Shown here: one piece after another, positions 33,653-40,401 of the stretch
How positions within the stretch are numbered: the stretch's first letter is position 1
Layout of the letters: every line of letters begins with the position of its first letter
Origin: Streptomyces sp. G-G2
GTDB lineage: Bacteria > Actinomycetota > Actinomycetes > Streptomycetales > Streptomycetaceae
NCBI RefSeq assembly: GCF_030063135.1
Contig: NZ_JASISO010000035.1
Span: 1 to 64,000 of the forward strand
DNA: 64,000 nt
Direction: 5' to 3'
The notes under the pieces: generated by a model
Told to the model about the DNA's origin: nothing
Databases searched by the model: none
What the model saw: only the letters and a program-made list of their open reading frames with translations
Translations under genes and position numbers: made by a program

Positions 33653-34276
33653 ATGAAGCGCACCCGTATCGCCGCCGTCGCCCTCGCCACCGCCGCCGCG
33701 GCCCTCGCGCCCGCCCTCGTGCAGGCTGCGGCGGCCGACGGTCCGGCGTCGTACCTGCAAGACCCGGCAGGCGGCGAGAAGACCATGAAGACCGTGTGGA
33801 CCAAGGACGAGATGCACAAGCTGGAGGCGCAGTTCCGCTTCCACCCCGGGGTCCAGTACAAGACGGTCCCCGCCGCGGGCCCCTCCGGCGCCCCCGAGTG
33901 GGAGACGAAGAAGGCCGACCCCAAGACGCTGGCGTGGCAGCCGAAGTTCGAGTTCGCCTGGTCGGTGTCGGACTCCACCCTGGTGAAGAAGGCCGTCACC
34001 ACCAAGAACGGCAAGCACCCCTTCACGCTCTACGCGGTGGTGCGCCGGGCCGACGGGACGAAGGCGGCCGAGATCCGCGACGAGTCCAAGGGCCGCCCGG
34101 CCACCGGGCGCGTCACGGTGGGCGGGGACAAGCGGATCGCATGTGACACGGGGGAGTACACCGTCGAGTGGTCCGCCACCCGTTCCGGTTACGGCACGCT
34201 CGGCGGCACCCTGCGCTGGGACTCCAGCTGCGAGCAGTACCGCACGGCCTTCTCCACGAGCAACGGCCCGCGCTGA
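33653..34276 (+). CDS. secreted protein of unknown function
   Basis: 207 residues with a clear signal peptide (MKRTRIAAVALATAAAALAP, cleavage about 27). The mature part is rich in Lys, Trp and charged beta-strand patterns (VWTKDEMHKLEAQFRFHPGV, QPKFEFAWSVSDSTLVKKAV, KHPFTLYAVVRRADGTKAAE) with one Cys pair (ACDTG, SSCEQ). I do not recognise the family. It is monocistronic; a repeat-rich tract follows the stop. Codon usage is normal for the genome. Confidence 0.75.
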   Translation: MKRTRIAAVALATAAAALAPALVQAAAADGPASYLQDPAGGEKTMKTVWTKDEMHKLEAQFRFHPGVQYKTVPAAGPSGAPEWETKKADPKTLAWQPKFEFAWSVSDSTLVKKAVTTKNGKHPFTLYAVVRRADGTKAAEIRDESKGRPATGRVTVGGDKRIACDTGEYTVEWSATRSGYGTLGGTLRWDSSCEQYRTAFSTSNGPR

Positions 34277-34284
34277 CGCCTCGT

Positions 34285-34376
34285 GGCAGGCAGGCAGGCA
34301 GGCAGAGGCAGGCAGGCAGGCAGGGAGGCAGGGAGGCAGGGAGGCAGGGAAAGGGGAGGGGAGGGGAGGGGAGGGC
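34285..34376. repeat. GGCA/GGGA polypurine-rich microsatellite
   Basis: About 92 bp of GGCA tetranucleotides (34285-34322), then AGGGAGGC octanucleotides (34320-34348), then GGGGA pentanucleotides (34353-34374). A G-rich, nearly C-free strand that could form G-quadruplexes and slip in replication. It lies just 3' of the secreted-protein gene. Confidence 0.92.
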
Positions 34377-34509
34377 CAGCCGCTCCGCGCGCCTTGTGGG
34401 CGGGGTGCGAGCGACCGGGCCGCGGCCTCGGATCGAGCGCCGTGACAGCCGTGCTGCCGCAAGGGATGGGCTGCGGCGGAGGTCCGGAAGTCCCTGGTGC
34501 AAGGGTGCT

Positions 34510-35793
34510 TCAGTGGGTCTTGCCCGCTTCGCGGGCCTTTTGGGCGATGCCCTCCAGGACGCCCTTCGGGTCACCGCCGGACGGGTCCACGGCGCGGCCG
34601 ATGTTGCGCTTGATGATGTCGCTGACGCTCACCCAGGAAGGGTCGTTGACCGGGTAGAGCTGGGCGCCGCGCAGGGCGGTCAGGAACTGCTCGTCCGTCT
34701 TGTCGAGGCCGTCGCGCGACGGGGTGGCGGACGCGGACAGGGTGGAGGGCAGCAGGTGGTAGCGGCCCGCGAAGTCGGAGAGGTTCTTGTCCTGGTAGAC
34801 GTAGTCCAGGAACTGACCGATCTGCGCGCGGTGGCCGTTCTGCTTGAAGGCCGCCATCCAGTCCGCGACACCCACGGTCGGCGGGGTCTCACCGCTGCTC
34901 AGCGTGTCGTTGACCGGCATGTTCACCGTGCCGACGCTGATGCCCCGGCTCTTCGCCGCGTAAGCGAGCGACGGGTAGCCGTTGAGCATGCCGACCTCGC
35001 CGCGCAGGAACGCCGCGAAGGCGTCCTGGCGGTTGAGCTGCGCGGGCGGCACCGGTCCGAGCAGGCCCGGGGTGACGAGGTTGTCCCTGATCCAGCGGAA
35101 GGCCTGGATGTTCTGGTCCGAGGCCAGGCTGTAGTTGCCGCTGCTGTCGGCGTAGCCGCCGCCGTTGCTCAGCTCCCAGATCAGCGCCTCCGCGTGCGCC
35201 TCCTCCGGGCCCAGCGGCATGGCGTACGGGAACTTCACGCCCTTGTCCTTGAGGGCCTTGGCCGCGGCCTTGAGGTCCGACCAGGTCTTGGGGGCGCTGA
35301 CCCCGGCCTTCGTGAAGAGGGACTCGTTGTAGAAGAGGAGGCGGCTGCTCGCCACGAAGGGCAGGCCGTAGAGGGTGTTGCCGACCGAGCCCGCCTCGGC
35401 GAGCGGCGGCAGGAAGTTCGCCTCGGCCGTGACCGAGAGCAGTTCGTCGGCGGAGTACAGCTTGCCCTCGGCCGCGAAGTCCGAGTACGAGCCCATGAGG
35501 GCCATGTCGGGCGCCTTGCCCGCCTTGACCATTTTGCCGACCTCACGGTCGATGTCGGCCCACGGCAGGAGTTTCACCTCCACCTTGACGGCGGGGTGCT
35601 GAGCGGTGAAATCGGCCGTCACCTTGTCCCAGAAGGCCTTGGAGCTGGTGCCCGGGCCGTCGCCGTATTCGGCGGCGACCAGGTGGAGCGTCGTACCGTC
35701 GCCGTCACCCGCGGTGGAACCGCATCCGGCCAGCGGAACGAGCAGAGCTAGCACGACCGCGCCAGCGGCCGTGCCGAACGTACTTCGTCGCAC
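34510..35793 (-). CDS. orphan ABC-transporter solute-binding lipoprotein (sugar type)
   Basis: 427 residues from GTG at 35793 (GGGGAA upstream); an ATG at 35829 gives 439 residues but has no ribosome-binding site. Lipobox VPLAGCG (Cys at 24). Family I-type extracellular solute-binding protein: FWDKVTADFTAQHPAVKVEV, APDMALMGSYSDFAAEGKLY, NTLYGLPFVASSRLLFYNES, PKTWSDLKAAAKALKDKGVK, QDAFAAFLRGEVGMLNGYPS. It binds a carbohydrate or similar solute for import. No permease or ATPase is next to it, so it must work with a remote transporter. Confidence 0.9.
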   Translation of the reverse strand: MRRSTFGTAAGAVVLALLVPLAGCGSTAGDGDGTTLHLVAAEYGDGPGTSSKAFWDKVTADFTAQHPAVKVEVKLLPWADIDREVGKMVKAGKAPDMALMGSYSDFAAEGKLYSADELLSVTAEANFLPPLAEAGSVGNTLYGLPFVASSRLLFYNESLFTKAGVSAPKTWSDLKAAAKALKDKGVKFPYAMPLGPEEAHAEALIWELSNGGGYADSSGNYSLASDQNIQAFRWIRDNLVTPGLLGPVPPAQLNRQDAFAAFLRGEVGMLNGYPSLAYAAKSRGISVGTVNMPVNDTLSSGETPPTVGVADWMAAFKQNGHRAQIGQFLDYVYQDKNLSDFAGRYHLLPSTLSASATPSRDGLDKTDEQFLTALRGAQLYPVNDPSWVSVSDIIKRNIGRAVDPSGGDPKGVLEGIAQKAREAGKTH

Positions 35794-35829
35794 GAGAGAA
35801 TTCCCCGAGTTTCTTTTGGAGCCCGACAT

Positions 35830-36055
35830 TACTTATGGGTTGCTCCGGGTGGTGGTGTCCCGTCGCGACCCGTTGGCCGGAATTCTCTCCCGGGGAAGGG
35901 TGATTGGTCGTGTTGGGGCACCACTTGTGGTCAATGCTCCAAGCAATGCTTTTCCGAATGGTGTTTTCCGATATGTGATCAACAATTCGGACGCGCGTAG
36001 ACATGCCGAAACGCCCGTTTCCGGGGGGAACGGGCGCAGCGGCGTGAAGTGGCCG
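35830..36055. other. AT-rich upstream region of the solute-binding protein gene
   Basis: The stretch at about 35870-36000 (for example GATTGGTCGTGTTGGGG and ATATGTGATCAACAATTCGG) is markedly less GC-rich than its surroundings. It must hold the promoter of the minus-strand gene. It may bind a nucleoid protein such as Lsr2; no operator is clear. Confidence 0.5.
36012..36036 (-). terminator. hairpin after the SUKH gene
   Basis: CGCCCGTT (36012-36019) pairs with AACGGGCG (36029-36036), loop TCCGGGGGG, 20 bases beyond the stop of the minus-strand SUKH gene. Confidence 0.6.
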
Positions 36056-36673
36056 TCAGTCGGCGAAGTCGCCCGCGTACGGGTCCGGCTCGCCCGTCTC
36101 GGGGTTGCGGCCCTCCTGCCAGCGCCGCTGGGCCTTGCGCCAGTGCACGAAGCCCAGCTGCTCGCCGTCCCAGAAGGTGATGCCGACCGGGCTCATGTCG
36201 AATTCGTCGGAGCACATCCGCAGCAGGAACTCCGCCATCCCGTACGGATACACGGCGAAGACCTCGGCGGTGTGCCTGCCGCAGACCAGAACCGGCCAGC
36301 GGTCCGGGTCGGGGTCGGTCGTCAGCCAGCACAGGATGTCGGCGCCGCCCACCACGCCCCAGGCCAGGATCGACTCCGGGTCGACGTCGAAGGCGGCCCG
36401 GCCGCCCTCGGCCGCCCACAGGGCGCGGGCGTTCGCGGTCTCCTCGGCCATCTCCGCCGGGTCCCACTGCGGGCCCGACGTGGGCAGCGGCAGCAGGATG
36501 CCCGCCTCGCCGTTGATGCTGCCCGCGCCGAAACGGCCCATGAAAGCGACGTAGTCGGCGGGGAACCGGGTGCCCCAGACCGCCTCGGCGGCCGGCCAGT
36601 CGATGTCCTCGTCGGCGCCGTGTGTCGCGGACATGATCTGTTCCAACGCCTTGACCCGCGCGTTCTCTGACAC
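36056..36673 (-). CDS. SMI1/KNR4 (SUKH superfamily) protein
   Basis: 205 residues. DIDWPAAEAVWGTRFPADYVAF early and GAGSINGEAGILLPLP, WGVVGGADILCWLTTDPDPD, YGMAEFLLRM further on are SUKH patterns. SUKH proteins are often immunity proteins of polymorphic toxins, but single copies also serve other regulatory roles. No toxin gene is adjacent, so it may be a solitary or orphan immunity protein. Cytoplasmic, with normal codon use. Confidence 0.85.
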   Translation of the reverse strand: MSENARVKALEQIMSATHGADEDIDWPAAEAVWGTRFPADYVAFMGRFGAGSINGEAGILLPLPTSGPQWDPAEMAEETANARALWAAEGGRAAFDVDPESILAWGVVGGADILCWLTTDPDPDRWPVLVCGRHTAEVFAVYPYGMAEFLLRMCSDEFDMSPVGITFWDGEQLGFVHWRKAQRRWQEGRNPETGEPDPYAGDFAD

Positions 36674-36724
36674 AGCTGCTCCCCGACGATCCCCGCACCC
36701 CGCCCGGTGCCCAACCGTCCCAAC

Positions 36725-37120
36725 TTACCGTGCGCCGGGTGCGGGTCCCAGCGCCCCCGTCGCCGATACCTCCACCGTCACCCCGGGGCGCAGCCCCCAC
36801 CCGGCCATCGCCCCCGCCGCCGCCTCCAGGACGTGCCGCGAGCGCGGCCTCGGCAGACCGAGCCTGCCCGGCGCCATCGTGCGCACCGCCAGCACCCGCA
36901 ACCGCCGGTCCAGATAGGCCACGTCGATGGCGAAGCGCATCCCGAAGGTGTGCACGCTCCCGGCCGGGGTCAGCAGCAGCGCCGCGCCCTCGATCCCGTC
37001 CCGCCCGAGCAGCCCCCGGGTCCGCGCGCGATACGAGGCCGCGATCTGGAGCGGTACCCCGCCGCCCCCCGGGAGGCCGAGCGTGCCCGGCCCGTCCTGC
37101 CAGCGCGCTCGCCGTGCCAT
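36725..37120 (-). CDS. DUF192 protein
   Basis: 131 residues. IAASYRARTRGLLGRDGIEG, ALLLTPAGSVHTFGMRFAID, VAYLDRRLRVLAVRTMAPGR and RHVLEAAAGAMAGWGLRPG are the DUF192 signature, a small beta-barrel whose activity is unknown. Archaeal and bacterial members are often fused or adjacent to secretion genes. Here it is divergent from the prepilin peptidase with a 27-bp inverted repeat between them, suggesting a shared control. Confidence 0.88.
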   Translation of the reverse strand: MARRARWQDGPGTLGLPGGGGVPLQIAASYRARTRGLLGRDGIEGAALLLTPAGSVHTFGMRFAIDVAYLDRRLRVLAVRTMAPGRLGLPRPRSRHVLEAAAGAMAGWGLRPGVTVEVSATGALGPAPGAR

Positions 37121-37152
37121 CCGGTGCCCCCTCGGTCGGTGTGCCCTGCGCC

Positions 37153-37179
37153 GCACACGGCATGCCGCATGCCGTGTGC
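37153..37179. promoter_or_regulatory. 27-bp perfect inverted repeat between DUF192 and prepilin peptidase genes
   Basis: GCACACGGCATG (37153-37164), CCG, CATGCCGTGTGC (37168-37179): 12-bp perfect arms with a 3-base centre, 33 bp upstream of the DUF192 start and 71 bp upstream of the peptidase start. It could be an operator shared by both genes; a hairpin role is less likely because both genes diverge from it. Confidence 0.7.
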
Positions 37180-37249
37180 CCGCGCCGACGGCAGCCTATG
37201 GGCCCCCGGGCCCATGCCCCCAGGGGCGGTGGCGCCTACGGTCGGCCAG

Positions 37250-37978
37250 ATGGGCGTCGTCGTGATCATCCTTGCCGCCGGGTACGGCACGGCCGCCGGG
37301 CTGCTCCTGCCCAGGGCCGCCTACCGGCTGGGCGCGGATCCGCAGGAGCCGTGGCGGGCGAGCTGCCCGCAGGGCCATCCGCTGGGCCCCGGCCCGCGCG
37401 GCTGGCTGGGGCCCGCGCGGTGCCGCGGCCGCTCCTACGGGCCCGGGCCCACCCGGACGGCCGTACCCGCCGCGCTGATCTGCGCGGCACTGGCCGCGGC
37501 CGCCGGGGTCCGGCCGGAGACCGCCGTCTTCGTGGGTCTCGCGCCGGTCCTGGTGCTGCTCGCACTGGTGGACCTCGCCGTGCACCGGCTGCCCGACGTG
37601 CTGACCCTGCCCCTGGCCGCCGCCCTGGGCGCGCTGCTCGGGATCGCGGCCCTGGCGCCCGGAGCGGCCGGGTCCTGGCGGCTCGCGCTGCTGGGCGGGG
37701 GAGTGCTGGGGGCGGCGTACCTGCTGCTCTTCGTGGTCAACCCGGCCGGGCTCGGCTTCGGGGACGTCAAGCTCGCGCTACCCCTCGGGGTCGCTCTTGG
37801 GTGGTACGGGTGGGGGGTATGGATGGCCGGGGCGTTCCTCGGCTTTCTCTACGGCGCCGTGTACGGCCTCGGCCTTGTGCTGCGGGGCCGGGCGAGCGGC
37901 CGGGACGCTTTTCCGTTCGGCCCCTTCATGGTGGCGGGCGCCCTTACCGGAATGTTCCTGGGCGGTCTCGGAGCGTAA
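37250..37978 (+). CDS. tadV: prepilin peptidase (A24 family, TadV/CpaA)
   Basis: 242 residues with about six membrane helices. The two aspartates of the A24 aspartic peptidases are visible: D108 in LALVDLAVHRLPD and D172 in LGFGDVKLALPLGVALGW (GxGD motif). A charged stretch near residue 45 (RGWLGPARCRGRS) may be a cytoplasmic zinc or leader-binding loop. It should cut the leaders of the Flp pilin and the TadE proteins encoded at 12-18.5 kb. No strong ribosome-binding site before the ATG; an upstream in-frame start (about 37214) is possible. Confidence 0.9.
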   Translation: MGVVVIILAAGYGTAAGLLLPRAAYRLGADPQEPWRASCPQGHPLGPGPRGWLGPARCRGRSYGPGPTRTAVPAALICAALAAAAGVRPETAVFVGLAPVLVLLALVDLAVHRLPDVLTLPLAAALGALLGIAALAPGAAGSWRLALLGGGVLGAAYLLLFVVNPAGLGFGDVKLALPLGVALGWYGWGVWMAGAFLGFLYGAVYGLGLVLRGRASGRDAFPFGPFMVAGALTGMFLGGLGA

Positions 37979-38003
37979 TCGTGTCGCGGCAATGCACGCA
38001 GCA

Positions 38004-38078
38004 GGCTTTACGAAGGGTTATGGTGGAACCCCCCCCTCGGGCCGGTCCGTATCCCCCCCACGGACCGGCCCGTTTTTT
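38004..38078 (+). ncRNA. probable 6C-like small RNA
   Basis: Two C-rich stem-loops in a row, just 3' of the prepilin peptidase gene. Stem 1 can form from CGAAGGG (38011-38017) with CCCTCG (38034-38039) around a loop that includes part of a C8 run (38029-38036). Stem 2 is perfect: CGGGCCGGTCCGT (38038-38050), loop ATCCCCCCC, ACGGACCGGCCCG (38060-38072), then six T. Two hairpins with runs of six or more C in the loops is the defining feature of 6C RNA of actinobacteria. The T-tract makes it a classical terminator too. The 5' end is not fixed; about 75 nucleotides fits the family. Confidence 0.65.
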
Positions 38079-38121
38079 CGTCTCCGGCCCCCCGGGCCCC
38101 GGACGAAGGGGAATCCACAGG

Positions 38122-39159
38122 TCAGCCCCGCTGGGCCCAGATGTTCGTCCCGGGCGTCGAGACCGCGAGGGAATCGATCTCCTTCAGCTCCTGCGCCGAC
38201 AGCGCGGCGCCCGACAGCGCGGCCACGTTCTGCTCCAACTGCTCCACGCTGGACGCGCCGATCAGCGCCGAGGTCATCCGCTCGTCCCGCAGCACCCAGT
38301 TCAGGGCCAGCTGCGACAGCGACTGCCCGCGCCGCACGGCGATGTCGTTCAGGCCGTTCAGGCGCCGTACGACGTCCTCCGAGAGCAGAGCGGGGTTCAG
38401 GGACTTGCCCTGGGTGGCCCGCGAGCCCTCCGGGATGCCCTTGAGGTACTTGCCGGTGAGCAGGCCCTGGGCCAGCGGCGCGAAGGAGATGCAGCCCATG
38501 CCCGCCTCCTCCAGGGTGTCGAGCAGGCCGTCCTCCTCCGTCCAGCGGTTGATCATGGAGTACGAGGGCTGGTGGATCAGCGGACGTACGCCCATCCCGT
38601 GCAGGATCCGCACCGCCTCGGCCGTCTGCTCCGCCGTGTAGGAGGACACGCCGACGTACAGGGCCTTGCCCTGCTGGACCGCGGACGCGAGCGCGCCCAT
38701 GGTCTCCTCCAGCGGGGTCTGCGGGTCGAAGCGATGCGAGTAGAAGATGTCGACGTAGTCCACGCCCATCCGCTTCAGCGAGGCGTCGAGCGAGCCGAGC
38801 AGGTACTTGCGGCCGCCCCATTCGCCGTAGGGGCCCGCGTGCATGAGGTAACCGGCCTTGGTGGAGAGCACCAGCTCCTCGCGGTGGGACGCGAAGTCCT
38901 GGGCGAAGAGCTTGCCGAAGTTCAGCTCGGCGGAGCCGGGCGGCGGGCCGTAGTTGTTGGCCAGGTCGAAGTGGGTCACGCCGAGGTCGAAGGCCCGGCG
39001 AAGGATCGCCCGCTGGGACTCCAGGGACGTGTCGTCCCCGAAGTTGTGCCAGAGTCCGAGGGAGATCGCGGGAAGCTTGAGGCCGCTGCGGCCCGAGCGG
39101 CGGTACTCCATGGAGTCGTAGCGCGAGGGCTCTGCCCGATAGGGATTGGTATCAGTCAC
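38122..39159 (-). CDS. aldo/keto reductase (YghZ/GPR type)
   Basis: 345 residues from GTG at 39159 (GGGAGGA five bases before). Catalytic tetrad places are visible: Asp in HFDLANNYGP, Tyr in the same helix, Lys in VLSTKAGY and His in DIFYSHRFDP. NADPH-site pieces include SFAPLAQGLLTGKYLKG and ALIGASSVEQLEQNV. The sequence resembles L-glyceraldehyde 3-phosphate reductase (YghZ) and voltage-channel beta-type reductases. Cytoplasmic; monocistronic. Confidence 0.92.
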   Translation of the reverse strand: MTDTNPYRAEPSRYDSMEYRRSGRSGLKLPAISLGLWHNFGDDTSLESQRAILRRAFDLGVTHFDLANNYGPPPGSAELNFGKLFAQDFASHREELVLSTKAGYLMHAGPYGEWGGRKYLLGSLDASLKRMGVDYVDIFYSHRFDPQTPLEETMGALASAVQQGKALYVGVSSYTAEQTAEAVRILHGMGVRPLIHQPSYSMINRWTEEDGLLDTLEEAGMGCISFAPLAQGLLTGKYLKGIPEGSRATQGKSLNPALLSEDVVRRLNGLNDIAVRRGQSLSQLALNWVLRDERMTSALIGASSVEQLEQNVAALSGAALSAQELKEIDSLAVSTPGTNIWAQRG

Positions 39160-39284
39160 GTTGTCCTCCCTATCACGGACTTGTGACAGACCGAGTTGGG
39201 TGAGGGATCGGAGAGCGCAGTAATGTTGCGGACTCGGGGGACCGCAATTCGCACGGGGGCATTGCACGGAGGGGCTGGAAGATC

Positions 39285-40046
39285 GTGAATCTGCGCGACC
39301 TGGTGTACAGGCTCTACGCACGCCGGGTGGAAGGCCGCATCGACCATGACGCGGCGCCCAAGCACATCGGCGTCATCCTGGACGGCAACCGGCGCTGGGC
39401 CAAGGCCTCCGGAGGCACCACGGAGCAGGGCCACCAGGCCGGAGCCGAGAAGATCTCCGAGCTGCTCGGCTGGTGCGACGAGTCGGACGTCGATGTCGTG
39501 ACCCTGTGGATGCTCTCCACGGACAACCTCGACCGGCCCGAGAACGAACTCGGACCGCTGCTGACGATCATCGAGAACACCGTGCGCAACCTCGCCGCGG
39601 ACGGACGCTGGCGCGTCCACCACGTCGGGAACATGGACCTGCTGCCCGCGCGCACCCAGTCCGTGCTCAAGGAGGCCGAGGAGGCCACCCTCGGCATCGG
39701 CGGAATACTGGTCAACGTCGCCGTCGGCTACGGCGGCCGCCAGGAGATCGCGGACGCGGTGCGCTCGCTGCTCCTGGAACACGCCGAGAAGGGCACCTCC
39801 TTCGAGGAGCTGGCCGAGATCCTCGACATCGACCACATCGCCGAGCACCTCTACACGCGCGGCCAGCCCGACCCGGACCTGGTGATCCGCACCAGCGGCG
39901 AACAGCGGCTCTCCGGATTCATGCTCTGGCAGAGCGCCCACTCCGAGTACTACTTCTGCGAAGTCTTCTGGCCGGCCTTCCGCAAGGTGGACTTCCTGCG
40001 CGCGCTGCGCGACTACGCCGCACGTCACAGGCGCTACGGGAGCTGA
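39285..40046 (+). CDS. cis-prenyl (Z-isoprenyl) diphosphate synthase
   Basis: 253 residues from GTG at 39285 (GGAGGGG 10 bases before). Motifs of UPP synthases: GVILDGNRRWAK with the catalytic D33, VVTLWMLSTDNLDRP, RWRVHHVGNMDLLP, NVAVGYGGRQEIADAV, DPDLVIRTSGEQRLSGFMLW and YYFCEVFWPAFRKVDF. The family makes undecaprenyl or shorter (Z-farnesyl-type) diphosphates for cell wall and glycan carriers. Streptomyces has more than one such gene; the N-terminus (MNLRDLVYRLYARR) is like the short-chain paralogue. Product length cannot be decided from sequence alone. Confidence 0.93.
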   Translation: MNLRDLVYRLYARRVEGRIDHDAAPKHIGVILDGNRRWAKASGGTTEQGHQAGAEKISELLGWCDESDVDVVTLWMLSTDNLDRPENELGPLLTIIENTVRNLAADGRWRVHHVGNMDLLPARTQSVLKEAEEATLGIGGILVNVAVGYGGRQEIADAVRSLLLEHAEKGTSFEELAEILDIDHIAEHLYTRGQPDPDLVIRTSGEQRLSGFMLWQSAHSEYYFCEVFWPAFRKVDFLRALRDYAARHRRYGS

Positions 40047-40070
40047 TCCCGGCCGCCCCGAGCCCTGCCC

Positions 40071-40108
40071 CGAACCGGGCCCCGGACCTTCGTCCGGGGC
40101 CCGGTTCG
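40071..40108 (+). terminator. 17-bp perfect hairpin after the prenyltransferase gene
   Basis: Arms 40071-40087 and 40092-40108 match perfectly with a CTTC loop, 25 bases past the stop. Extremely stable GC stem, no U-tract. Confidence 0.8.
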
Positions 40109-40401
40109 CACGTTCGGCCCACCCGCGCGGGCCCTTCACCAGGGATTCACCGAGCGTCCGTCATATGCCGTGGCATGGCAGTGGGTGTTCGAGGGAATAC
40201 CCCATGCAGGTCGACGTCCGATCCACGGGTGTCGAGTCTCAGCGGACGGCACAGGGCCGTCCGCCCGGGAGGCCCTTTGCACCAGGACGCGCGTGCGGTT
40301 CGCACGGACGGATTGGAGGGCCGGAATTCGGCCCTGGCAGGGCGGCCGATGACCGGTCCGGTCTACATGGCCCGACCTCTTCCGAGGGGGTACGTCCTTC
40401 C
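40109..40401. other. upstream region of the PhoH gene
   Basis: Apart from the hairpin before it, this ~293-bp stretch shows no operator. Two short open frames overlap it but have no RBS or family resemblance. It may encode a long untranslated leader. Confidence 0.4.

Noticed and set aside
35705..36004. Possible 99-residue protein upstream of the solute-binding lipoprotein
   Set aside because: No RBS, overlaps the promoter and signal-peptide region, and has an unlike amino-acid composition.
40165..40401. Longer N-terminus of PhoH starting at 40165
   Set aside because: The extra 79 residues are low-complexity and the homologous PIN domain starts right after the GTG at 40402.
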